Assembly (NCBI GenBank): GCA_020072905.1
Contig: JAIQGB010000050.1
Span: forward strand, 1 to 15,415
Source: Terriglobia bacterium
Lineage (GTDB): Bacteria; Acidobacteriota; Terriglobia; UBA7540
DNA length: 15,415 nucleotides
Direction: 5' to 3'
Both the position numbers and the translations under genes were made by a program. Below, one piece after another: positions 1 to 6,148 of the stretch; the stretch's first letter is position 1; each line of letters starts with the position of its first letter. A model generated the notes under the pieces. It saw only the letters and a program-made list of their open reading frames with translations. It did not search any database and was not told where the DNA came from.

Positions 1-661
1 GGTTCAAAGAGTTGACCTGAGCGCTGCGAGTTGGTCCCCCGACGATTGTCAAACTTGTGCTGCCGCTCACCTCGAAAGGATGCTCGCAGGTCGGATTCAG
101 CACGATGATGGGGACCGGCGCCCTTGACAGCGTGAGCCCGCAGATGGCCTGGGCGTGGACGTCGGAAGTGGGCTGCCGCGTAATCAAAGTGGCGAACGTC
201 ATCTTCACTCGATCCACAATGTCCACGCGCAGGAAATTGTGCGGAGAGAGGGTCGTCGGTGGTAGGACACTGGGATCAACGCCCGTGGGGGGGGAGCCTG
301 GAAAGCTCACGGCCACCGAGTTGGAGGGCGCATTGGGCGCGAGACCAGCGCCGTTGTACCCGTTCAACGCCGCGTACCTGCACGGCGTGGCCAGCGAGCC
401 GGCAGTGCATGTAAAGTCCGTGCCGGGCGTGAAATGCTGCGTCGCGGTGGGGACCAGCACGTTCATGATGCCTGCTTGGCAGGCGGCGTCGGCGGCTCCC
501 TGGGCCATCTGGCGGTGGAACCACATGTTCGTCATGTCCACCGCGAAACCGACAAAACCCATAAGGAAGAGCGCCAGGGCAATGACCACGAGTATCGTGG
601 TCTGGCCGCGGTCGTCGTAACGCCCCAAACGGGTGTGGGCCTTGCCTTGCATCCTGCTCAT
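1..661 (-). CDS. TadG-like Flp/Tad pilus assembly protein, C-terminus cut by window edge
   Basis: Partial gene; 220 codons are visible and it continues past the left edge. The ATG at 659-661 gives a basic N-terminus (MSRMQGKAHTRLGRYDDRGQ), one membrane helix at about residues 22-42, then VDMTNMWFHRQMAQGAADAA, the usual start of TadG-type proteins (putative Flp pilus-assembly TadG-like N-terminal domain). As is common for TadG and unlike TadE, there is no glutamate at +5 after the RGQ glycine. The rest is a Pro/Ser/Thr-rich extracytoplasmic region with several cysteines. It is the third gene of the minus-strand run, 86 bp after the preceding TadE-like gene. A GGAG lies 13 bases and an AGGG 8 bases before the ATG. 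A run of eight G (eight C in the coding sense) at 287-294 encodes a Ser-Pro-Pro stretch. The role, anchoring or assembling the Tad pilus in the envelope, is inferred from the family. Confidence 0.82.
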   Translation of the reverse strand, partial: MSRMQGKAHTRLGRYDDRGQTTILVVIALALFLMGFVGFAVDMTNMWFHRQMAQGAADAACQAGIMNVLVPTATQHFTPGTDFTCTAGSLATPCRYAALNGYNGAGLAPNAPSNSVAVSFPGSPPTGVDPSVLPPTTLSPHNFLRVDIVDRVKMTFATLITRQPTSDVHAQAICGLTLSRAPVPIIVLNPTCEHPFEVSGSTSLTIVGGPTRSAQVNSLN

Positions 662-747
662 AGAGCTACCCTGCTCCTGTCATCGCTCATACGCTCCGAA
701 CGCCCCCGCGGCCGTCGCCGGCTCGGTTCGGGCGGCGGGCGCCTTGC

Positions 748-1236
748 TCAGAATACAATTCGCCCTTCGGCTGCACCGTGCAAAGTCGGCCGAAAATTGA
801 GCGCTGTGTACGGCACGAAGTCGTAGGAGACCGTAACCCGCACACGGCAGGGTGGGATACTGCAGAGGTCGGGGTAAGTCACGAGGACCGTGATCGCGGA
901 GATGTCATGCAGCGAATACTTGGCGTAATCCAAGACCACGGCGGCGACCCTCGTGCCGGTGGGATCAGAATCGGTGCATTCCGGGGGGGGAGCCGGCCCA
1001 CTGCAATTAATGTTGCGGCTTCCGTGGACGACCGCATAGCGCACACCCTCTTTGGCGGCGTCGGATAGCACGTTCATGGTATGCACGACCATGATTAGTT
1101 CCCACATCGCGAACATCACAAAAAGGACGATGAGGATGGAAAGGACAAACTCGATCTGGACCGCACCTCTATCTGTTCCGCCCCGAAGGGGCATGCGGTA
1201 CCACGTTGCGCGTCGCTGGTTTGTGGAGCGTCTCAT
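748..1236 (-). CDS. TadE-like pilus minor component (pseudopilin)
   Basis: 162 residues, usual for TadE/TadF pseudopilins. The N-terminus is basic, then R-G-A-V-Q-I-E-F (G24, E29, F30) matches the G/xxxxEF prepilin-peptidase site of the Tad system, followed by one membrane helix at about 31-52. The SDAAKEGVRYAVVHG segment just after the helix is a TadE hallmark. The remainder is a small beta-rich extracytoplasmic domain with Cys pairs, ending in the short EGRIVF tail. Start choice: the ATG at 1234-1236 has GAGG six bases upstream and lies only 7 bp past the previous gene's stop, so the two are likely translationally coupled. An internal ATG at residue 15 is possible but has less support. An eight-G run at 983-990 encodes a Pro-rich loop. 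The product is inferred to be processed by a TadV-type peptidase and to work in Tad pilus assembly. Confidence 0.85.
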   Translation of the reverse strand: MRRSTNQRRATWYRMPLRGGTDRGAVQIEFVLSILIVLFVMFAMWELIMVVHTMNVLSDAAKEGVRYAVVHGSRNINCSGPAPPPECTDSDPTGTRVAAVVLDYAKYSLHDISAITVLVTYPDLCSIPPCRVRVTVSYDFVPYTALNFRPTLHGAAEGRIVF

Positions 1237-1243
1237 GGCAGCC

Positions 1244-1852
1244 TCAGTTCATCTCTCGCATCGAAACTTGGCGGCGCATGGTGAGCGAGGGGATTATCGA
1301 GAGGTTGATCGGTCCGGCCGGCGTGGGGAGCTCGAATGCCGGGATGATGGGCGTAAGATTGTACACAACGTCCACGCGCGATAGGAGGAACAGGGGCGCT
1401 TCGGGATCAGCAGACGGACCACTCGAGACCGTCCCCGAACCGTAGCTCGAGCAGTTGGCGACTTTTGCCGCGCCCGTCCCGGTTGTTCCCAGCGTCGAAT
1501 TGCACACCCGCACCGTGGCCAAGGAATAATCGTGCAGAACTCCTCCCATGTCGTGAAAGGTGAGTGTACAGACGTAAGGCGAGGCGTTCGCGAGCGAGGT
1601 CGGGCAGGCTGAGCCGCTCGGACCTGCCGGCGGTATCGCCAGCGCCTGGGGCGTTGAGAACCCCAGAATCGAATATTGCGCACCAGCTCGCGGGGCGCCA
1701 GCCAGATTCACCGCCACAAAGAAGAAGTATCCGAAGTTGATGGCGTTGAAAGCGAGCAGGAGCAGAATCGGCAGGAGCAGAGCCGTCTCAATCATGCCCT
1801 GGCCGCGGTCCGAGAACCTCGGGCGGGGAAGTGGAAACCGAGTGCTCGCCAT
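1244..1852 (-). CDS. TadE-like pilus minor component (pseudopilin), first gene of the tad run
   Basis: 202 residues from the chosen start. S-D-R-G-Q-G-M-I-E-T (G17, E22) fits the class III prepilin cleavage pattern with Thr in place of Phe/Tyr. It is followed by a strongly hydrophobic helix at about 24-46 and then AGAPRAGAQYSILG, the TadE-type region after the helix. The C-terminal part is an extracytoplasmic domain with four or more Cys. The frame is open up to 2080, but the upstream part is low-complexity and overlaps a strong promoter (-10 at 1911-1916), so starts above about 1904 are excluded if that promoter is used. ATG 1850-1852 has GGGAG (1861-1865) eight bases upstream. ATG 1868-1870, six codons longer, also has GGGAG but only three bases away. 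It is the first gene of the minus-strand run; the stop is followed 7 bp later by the next gene. A role as a minor Tad pilus subunit is inferred from the family. Confidence 0.85.
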   Translation of the reverse strand: MASTRFPLPRPRFSDRGQGMIETALLLPILLLLAFNAINFGYFFFVAVNLAGAPRAGAQYSILGFSTPQALAIPPAGPSGSACPTSLANASPYVCTLTFHDMGGVLHDYSLATVRVCNSTLGTTGTGAAKVANCSSYGSGTVSSGPSADPEAPLFLLSRVDVVYNLTPIIPAFELPTPAGPINLSIIPSLTMRRQVSMREMN

Positions 1853-1860
1853 CGCTACCG

Positions 1861-1865
1861 CTCCC
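1861..1865 (-). promoter_or_regulatory. Ribosome-binding site deciding the first tad gene start
   Basis: GGGAG on the minus strand, eight bases before the ATG at 1850-1852. This spacing is better than that of the competing GGGAG (1874-1878) placed three bases before the ATG at 1868-1870. Confidence 0.55.
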
Positions 1866-1910
1866 TGCATTGTCTCCCTTGTCCTCTGACGATCAGCTTC
1901 AGTGTCAAAC

Positions 1911-1939
1911 ATCATAGGATTCGCCACGACCCCTGTCAA
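1911..1939 (-). promoter_or_regulatory. Sigma-70 promoter of the tad-like run
   Basis: On the minus strand TTGACA (1934-1939) and TATGAT (1911-1916) are separated by exactly 17 bases. The -35 box is perfect and the -10 box differs from TATAAT at one base. The expected start of transcription is near 1904, giving a 5' leader of about 35-50 bases before the first TadE-like gene. No -24/-12 sigma-54 element was seen here by eye. Confidence 0.75.
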
Positions 1940-2434
1940 GGCGACTAAAGTACCATGGCCGAGTCCCCCTGCCGAGACGCTGTCTGCCCCCATCCGAAGG
2001 TCCCAGGCGGGAGGTGCCGAAGGTCGAGTTGGCTGGAGTGAACCACCATTCTCCCAAGAAATTGTCCCTTTTTGCCCCATCGCCGTGACCGTGCCTGGGC
2101 ATCTCTATCAGGGGTCAAGTAGTCCGACTGCTCGATTGGGTCAACCCCTCTTTTCCGGGCTTCGCGCTGGTCCGAGCTTCGCGTAGAGTGGAAACCCTAA
2201 CTGGCGCTGCCGGAGGCGAGTTTCCCCACTAGTTTCTTTAGCAAGCGTCTCGCCAATCGCAACTATGATCGTGCGTGTTTTCGGACATTTCAGCATGCTG
2301 GTAACAGCCTTCTCAACCATGATGTCAAGAATGTAGGGCATTTAGAATTCTTATGTTAGGAACATTGCGCTTCACCCATCAGATTCTCCGCACAACCGCG
2401 GATATCAATGTTGGTCAGTTCTCCCACGAAGAGC

Positions 2435-2464
2435 CTTGCACAAGGTTTGCCTATTTAGTGCAAG
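2435..2464. repeat. Inverted repeat CTTGCAC / GTGCAAG with 16-bp spacer
   Basis: Perfect 7-bp arms at 2435-2441 and 2458-2464, about 200 bp upstream of the regulator promoter. The half-sites are roughly two helical turns apart centre to centre, which would suit a dimeric DNA-binding protein. No run of T follows, so it does not look like a terminator. A chance origin is possible. Confidence 0.35.
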
Positions 2465-2518
2465 AATTTTCACATACAACTGTCTACTTTTGTGGAGCCG
2501 CCGTTTCTGATGAGCATG

Positions 2519-2537
2519 AACAGACTTGAAGTCTGTT
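2519..2537. promoter_or_regulatory. 19-bp palindrome (9+1+9), candidate operator
   Basis: AACAGACTT-g-AAGTCTGTT is a perfect 9-bp inverted repeat around a single central base, about 125 bp upstream of the regulator's -35 box and 187 bp upstream of its ATG. The arms are not GC-rich and no gene ends here on either strand, so an operator or enhancer-type site fits better than a terminator. As RNA it could fold as an 8-bp stem with a three-base loop followed by a few U, so a weak terminator is not excluded. The binding protein is unknown; autoregulation by the downstream activator is one possibility. Confidence 0.5.
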
Positions 2538-2662
2538 TTCTAACCGTCCGCCTAACTTTTCCTCAAGAACCCACAAAACCACTGCTGGATATCTGCAAGG
2601 TGTGCAATTATGAGGACACTCGCTTATCGGCCGTAGCCTCGCCTGCAGGCCATGTGGAACTG

Positions 2663-2691
2663 TTGACTACAAACCGAAAGAAGAGTATACA
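2663..2691 (+). promoter_or_regulatory. Sigma-70 promoter of the sigma-54 activator gene
   Basis: TTGACT (2663-2668) and TATACA (2686-2691) are separated by exactly 17 bases. The expected transcription start is around 2698, only about eight bases before the ATG at 2706. The activator gene would thus be read by the housekeeping sigma factor onto a nearly leaderless mRNA. Confidence 0.65.
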
Positions 2692-2705
2692 TCTCACAAT
2701 TGTCC

Positions 2706-4109
2706 ATGACCGAGATCATCGAACGAGTCAAGAGGCTCTTGATCGTTGACCCCGACGAGAGGTTTAGCTTGGTCCTCAGGAGTGTCCTCGGCCCAGGTTA
2801 TTCGGTCGGACGTGTTTCCGCGATCGGACAGGGGATCGCAAGACTGGGCGGAGGTGACATAGACCTTGTTCTCCTGAATTGGGATTGGCCGAAACTGTCG
2901 CCCGTCGCTCGAGAAGAGCGCGAAGAGCTTCTGAAGGCGGCGGCCAGCCTCCCCGCGCCCGTTCCCGTTGTGGCTTTGACCGGGGATGGTCGACGGGAAA
3001 CAGCCATGGAGATCATCGGACAGGGGGCTTACGACTTCTTTGTCCAGCCTTTGGATGTCCTCGAACTCAAGTTGGTGATTGACCGTGCTCATCGCATGGT
3101 GACCCTGGCGCGCGACTTGGCCGAAGCGCGGGGATTTGCCGCACTCAGTCACTTGGGAAGCATGGTCGGCAACTGCAAGAGCATGCAGCGGGTCTACGAC
3201 CTGATCACGAAGGTGGCGGGCGTCTCCACCACGGTTCTGCTGCGTGGGGAGAGCGGCACCGGCAAGGAGGTAGTGGCCAGGACGATTCACCGTCTGAGCC
3301 CGCGAGCCAACAAAGCCTTCATGGCGTTTTCGCCTTCCGCCCTGCCCGAGACGCTGATTGAAGACGAGCTGTTCGGTCATGAGAAGGGGGCGTTCACCGG
3401 CGCGGCGCAGGTCCGCCGGGGCCGTTTCGAAGAGGCCCAGGGCGGCACGGTGTTTCTCGACGAAATCGGCGACCTGCCCATGCCCATGCAGGCGAAGTTG
3501 CTGCGCGTGCTGCAGGAGCGGTCCCTGGAGCGCCTGGGCTCGAGCGCGCCGGTGCAGGTGGATATACGCCTGATCTGCGCGACGAACCGGGACCTGGAGA
3601 AGATGGTTCAGGAGGGAGCCTTCCGGCAGGATCTTTATTTCCGGATCTCGGTCTTTCGGATTGACTTGCCTCCGCTCCGGGAGCGGCGCGACGACATCGC
3701 CCTGCTGGCTGAGCTTTTTTGCCGGCAATTCGCCGAGGCTCACAAGAAGAACATCCGTGGTTTCACCCCGGGATTCGTGAGCGCGTTGGTGCGCCACGGC
3801 TGGCCCGGCAATGTGCGCGAACTCCAGAACGTCATCGAGCGCAGTCTGATTCTGAGTGACGGCCCGCAGCTCGGAGTTCAGGACCTTCCGCCGGAGTTCA
3901 ACAAGTTCGGGATTCCGTCGGAAATCCCCTCGGGATCGTTCCACGAAGCCGCACGGCAATTCAAGCGGGAGATGGTCCTGGCGGCGCTACGGGCGAGTTC
4001 CGGCAACCGGATGAAGGCGGCGCAGGGGTTGCGGATCAGCCGGTCCTACCTGCACCGGTTGCTCAAGCAGCTCAACATTCCCACCGAGGAGACCAACGCT
4101 GAAGAGTGA
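2706..4109 (+). CDS. NtrC-family sigma-54-dependent transcriptional activator with degenerate receiver domain
   Basis: 467 residues in the classic three-domain order. Residues about 9-125 form a response-regulator receiver. The acidic pair (D15/D17) and T92 are present, but the phospho-accepting Asp is Asn58 (DLVLLNWDWP) and the conserved Lys is Gln114 (YDFFVQP). Residues about 155-395 are the AAA+ sigma-54 interaction domain: Walker A GESGTGKE (181-188), the GAFTGA loop intact (228-233), Walker B GGTVFLDE (246-253), and WPGNVREL (366-373) in the sensor II region. Residues about 412-458 carry a Fis-type helix-turn-helix. The protein should bind upstream sites and remodel RNA polymerase-sigma-54 by ATP hydrolysis; classical phosphorylation control looks lost. 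ATG 2706 is chosen; an in-frame TTG lies at 2700. No Shine-Dalgarno is visible and the promoter lies just upstream. No histidine kinase is adjacent. Targets are unknown; no convincing -24/-12 site was seen in the window. Confidence 0.95.
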   Translation: MTEIIERVKRLLIVDPDERFSLVLRSVLGPGYSVGRVSAIGQGIARLGGGDIDLVLLNWDWPKLSPVAREEREELLKAAASLPAPVPVVALTGDGRRETAMEIIGQGAYDFFVQPLDVLELKLVIDRAHRMVTLARDLAEARGFAALSHLGSMVGNCKSMQRVYDLITKVAGVSTTVLLRGESGTGKEVVARTIHRLSPRANKAFMAFSPSALPETLIEDELFGHEKGAFTGAAQVRRGRFEEAQGGTVFLDEIGDLPMPMQAKLLRVLQERSLERLGSSAPVQVDIRLICATNRDLEKMVQEGAFRQDLYFRISVFRIDLPPLRERRDDIALLAELFCRQFAEAHKKNIRGFTPGFVSALVRHGWPGNVRELQNVIERSLILSDGPQLGVQDLPPEFNKFGIPSEIPSGSFHEAARQFKREMVLAALRASSGNRMKAAQGLRISRSYLHRLLKQLNIPTEETNAEE

Positions 4110-4237
4110 CTCGCGAAAGGGAGGACAATCTGCTCCTTGCTGCCGAGGCGGCCTTATTTTGAGCGCCGTGGCAAGCCAAGGCGGTCCGTTTCGTCGCGCC
4201 GGGGACCGCACTCGTTCCCCCGGGGAGGTGGTGCCGG

Positions 4238-5746
4238 ATGGCGCGTGACATCCTACGCAAGGTCTTTTCGTTTCCAGTGGCCCTCGGCTCCATCGTGGTC
4301 CTCTGGGTGTGTATGGGGGCCAGCTATTCGGTTTGGGACGCGGATATCTGGTGGCACCTCCGCAACGCTGGATACCTCTTTACCCACCTCAAATTCCCGG
4401 CCACCGACATGTACTCTTTCACGGCCGCCGGTCATCCCTGGTTGAATCACGAATGGCTGGCGGAGGTCCCGTACTACCTGGCTTGGCGTGCAGGCGGCGT
4501 GCGGGGGCTCTATGCGCTCTTCCTTTCACTGCTCATCGTGATCCACCTCGCTATTTTCTATTGGGCATCCGAACAGAGCAGGAATCTGAAGGCGGCCTTC
4601 CTGGTCGGTTGCTCCTCGGTTTTCCTGACGAAAGTCTCCTTTGGACCGCGAACGATCCTCTTCGGATACATTTTCATCATTCTTCTTCTGCTGATCCTGA
4701 GTCGTTACCGCGCCACGGGGAAGGCTCCGCTCTGGGTGCTTCCTCCCTTGTTCTGCCTCTGGATCAACACGCACGGGTCCTGGCTGCTGGGATTGTTCCT
4801 CCTCGGGGTCTACATCGTGACCGGACTCGTGGCAGGGAGCTGGGGGCGCATCGATGCCGTGCGTTGGACGCCGCAGCAGTTGCGTCGGCTGCTCCTCGCC
4901 GCCGGCGCGTCGGTGGCGGCCCTGTTCGTGAACCCTTTCACTTATCGGCTGGTCTACTATCCCTTCGACCTGATCTTTCGTCAGAAGCTGAACATCCAGT
5001 ACGTTGATGAGTGGGCTTCCGTGGATTTCAGCGATGCGCGGGGGAAAGTGGTCTTGGTCCTGCTGGCGGTGATTCTCCTCGGGGCTCTGCTCAGTCCTCG
5101 CCACTGGCGGCTTGAGGAAGTGGCCCTCGGCGCGTTCGCATTGTATGCCGGACTGATACACATCCGCTTTCTGTTCCTCGCCGCGATCCTTCTTGCCCCG
5201 ATATTGGCCAAGCTGCTGGATTTCATCCCGCCTTATCGGCCGGAGATCGACAAACCCCCGCTCAACGCCGTGGTTTGCGCAACCATCCTCCTGATCGTGG
5301 TGTCTCGATTCCCGACGCGCGCCGACCTGGACACCGCCGTGGCCCAGCGGTACCCTGCCAACGCCCTCAACTACGTGAAGGCCCACGCTCTCGAGGGAAA
5401 CTTCTTCAACCGCTACATGTGGGGTGGATACATGATCTTGTTCCATCCGGAGTTGAAGACCTTCATTGACGGGCGCACCGACATCTTCGAGTACACCGGC
5501 GTCTTGAAGGACTACCTCGACGCGGAACTGATGAAGGGTTCACTCCAGATCCTCGACAAGTACCGCATCCACTACGTGCTAACGTCGCCCGAACTCCCGA
5601 TGTCCTATCTCCTGAGCAATACTCCCGGCTGGAAGATGGTTTTCCGCGATCAGGTCACCATGATCTTCGAACGGTCCTCGACATGCCCGGAGGGCTTGCG
5701 GGGGAGTCTGCCGGCTCGTAGCTCGGTTCAGATCAGCCCAAGGTAG
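4238..5746 (+). CDS. Multi-pass membrane protein, GT-C-type glycosyltransferase-like (paralog 1 of a pair)
   Basis: 502 residues, with about ten hydrophobic segments between residues 11 and 357 and a soluble C-terminal domain of about 140 residues. After the first membrane helix come W-D-A-D-I-W-W-H-L (D34, D36) and then NHEWLAE (70-76). This layout, with an acidic motif in the first outer loop, is typical of GT-C enzymes that use polyprenyl-phosphate sugars; D34/D36 as catalytic residues is inference. Other conserved blocks shared with the paralog are FGPRTILFGY (135-144), LFCLWINTHGSWLLG (171-185) and, in the C-terminal domain, MWGGY and KTFIDGRTDIFEYTGVL. GGAGG sits nine bases before the ATG. 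It lies 128 bp after the activator gene, with no strong terminator between, so co-transcription is possible. The exact substrate is unknown; a non-catalytic membrane protein of the same fold is the alternative. Confidence 0.8.
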   Translation: MARDILRKVFSFPVALGSIVVLWVCMGASYSVWDADIWWHLRNAGYLFTHLKFPATDMYSFTAAGHPWLNHEWLAEVPYYLAWRAGGVRGLYALFLSLLIVIHLAIFYWASEQSRNLKAAFLVGCSSVFLTKVSFGPRTILFGYIFIILLLLILSRYRATGKAPLWVLPPLFCLWINTHGSWLLGLFLLGVYIVTGLVAGSWGRIDAVRWTPQQLRRLLLAAGASVAALFVNPFTYRLVYYPFDLIFRQKLNIQYVDEWASVDFSDARGKVVLVLLAVILLGALLSPRHWRLEEVALGAFALYAGLIHIRFLFLAAILLAPILAKLLDFIPPYRPEIDKPPLNAVVCATILLIVVSRFPTRADLDTAVAQRYPANALNYVKAHALEGNFFNRYMWGGYMILFHPELKTFIDGRTDIFEYTGVLKDYLDAELMKGSLQILDKYRIHYVLTSPELPMSYLLSNTPGWKMVFRDQVTMIFERSSTCPEGLRGSLPARSSVQISPR

Positions 5747-5774
5747 GCTGTCAGGCTGGTCATGGGATTACGCC

Positions 5775-5796
5775 GGCGGGTCTTTTCCGATGCTCA
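5775..5796 (+). repeat. Conserved 3' flank of the paralog pair, copy 1
   Basis: GGCGGGT followed closely by TTTCCGATGCTCA (5784-5796), 29-50 bp past the stop of the first paralog. The same arrangement, with the 13-mer exact, follows the second paralog. The DNA duplication therefore probably extended past the stop codon, or the element has a function such as transcript-end processing. Confidence 0.5.
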
Positions 5797-6134
5797 AGGT
5801 TCTTAAACTGTAACTCGTGCTACCTCTCGTGGTGGGGGCCTTCGTGGCAGCGCTGCCGATTTCGACGCTGGGGGATTGCAGGCTTTCTTTCACGGAGAGC
5901 ACGCCCCCTGGCGAGCCGACTCGTAGGTCGTCGCAGGCTAGCTTTTCTTGCTTGCTTCGACTCCTGAAACAACCGATTATCCTCTGCCAGGATTCGGTCT
6001 CCACCGGCTAGGCCATTGAGGGAGGTACGTCTGGATGTTGTCGCCTCTTTCAAGGCAGTTGGGAATCCTCGAGTGCAGGCTCCTGAGCACGGGCCATTTG
6101 CCCTCTCACGTGCTTGGGGGATGAATGCCATTTT

Positions 6135-6140
6135 GGGAGG
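6135..6140 (+). promoter_or_regulatory. Ribosome-binding site deciding the start at 6149
   Basis: GGGAGG lies eight bases before the ATG at 6149-6151. It favours this start over the in-frame ATG at 6125. It also corresponds to the GGGGAGG that precedes the first paralog's ATG at a similar distance. Confidence 0.75.
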
Positions 6141-6148
6141 TCGACTGG

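Larger units (their letters stand above)
1940..2662. other. Divergent intergenic region without a convincing gene
   Basis: About 720 bp lie between the leftward tad promoter and the rightward regulator promoter. The part from about 2230 to 2700 is visibly less GC-rich than the flanking genes. Only short open frames are present (for example 2141-2341 on the minus strand and 2492-2749 on the plus strand), and none has a ribosome-binding site or recognisable protein features. The region contains a 19-bp palindrome and a wider inverted repeat, listed separately, and a small ATGTT-agg-AACAT repeat at 2353-2365. Confidence 0.6.
5747..6148 (+). other. 400-bp spacer between the two paralogous membrane genes
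   Basis: No convincing gene. A short plus-strand frame at 5817-6011 begins with a hydrophobic stretch (LPLVVGAFVAAL) but lacks a ribosome-binding site and continues with no recognisable pattern. The first 50 bp contain a block also found after the second paralog (see the repeat entries). A perfect 12-bp palindrome GGCAGCGCTGCC lies at 5846-5857, within what chance would give. The last bases form the ribosome-binding site of the next gene. It may be decayed duplicated DNA, but this cannot be shown by eye. Confidence 0.5.

Noticed and set aside
2141..2341. 66-codon minus-strand open frame in the intergenic region
   Set aside because: No ribosome-binding site before the ATG and no recognisable protein features; the second half looks like random coding.
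2492..2749. 85-codon plus-strand open frame with a GTG start
   Set aside because: It overlaps the regulator promoter and the start of the regulator gene and has no ribosome-binding site.
2694..3959. 421-codon open frame on the minus strand
   Set aside because: It lies antisense to the activator gene, whose protein has all expected motifs. The antisense product is a composition typical of GC-rich shadow frames (rich in Arg, Gln, His) with no recognisable domain.
4142..4160. Possible terminator after the activator gene (GCCG-agg-CGGC then CTTATTTT)
   Set aside because: The stem is only four base pairs and the T-run is interrupted, so it is too weak to call.
4526..5446. 306-codon open frame on the minus strand
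   Set aside because: Antisense shadow of the first membrane-protein gene; highly charged with no recognisable pattern and no ribosome-binding site seen.
5846..5857. Perfect 12-bp palindrome GGCAGCGCTGCC
   Set aside because: Several 12-bp perfect palindromes are expected by chance in 15 kb, and there is no promoter context.
5817..6011. Short frame with a hydrophobic beginning, possibly a remnant of a gene like the one at 7738
   Set aside because: The resemblance is limited to a few hydrophobic residues after the conserved 3' block; too weak to call a pseudogene by eye.
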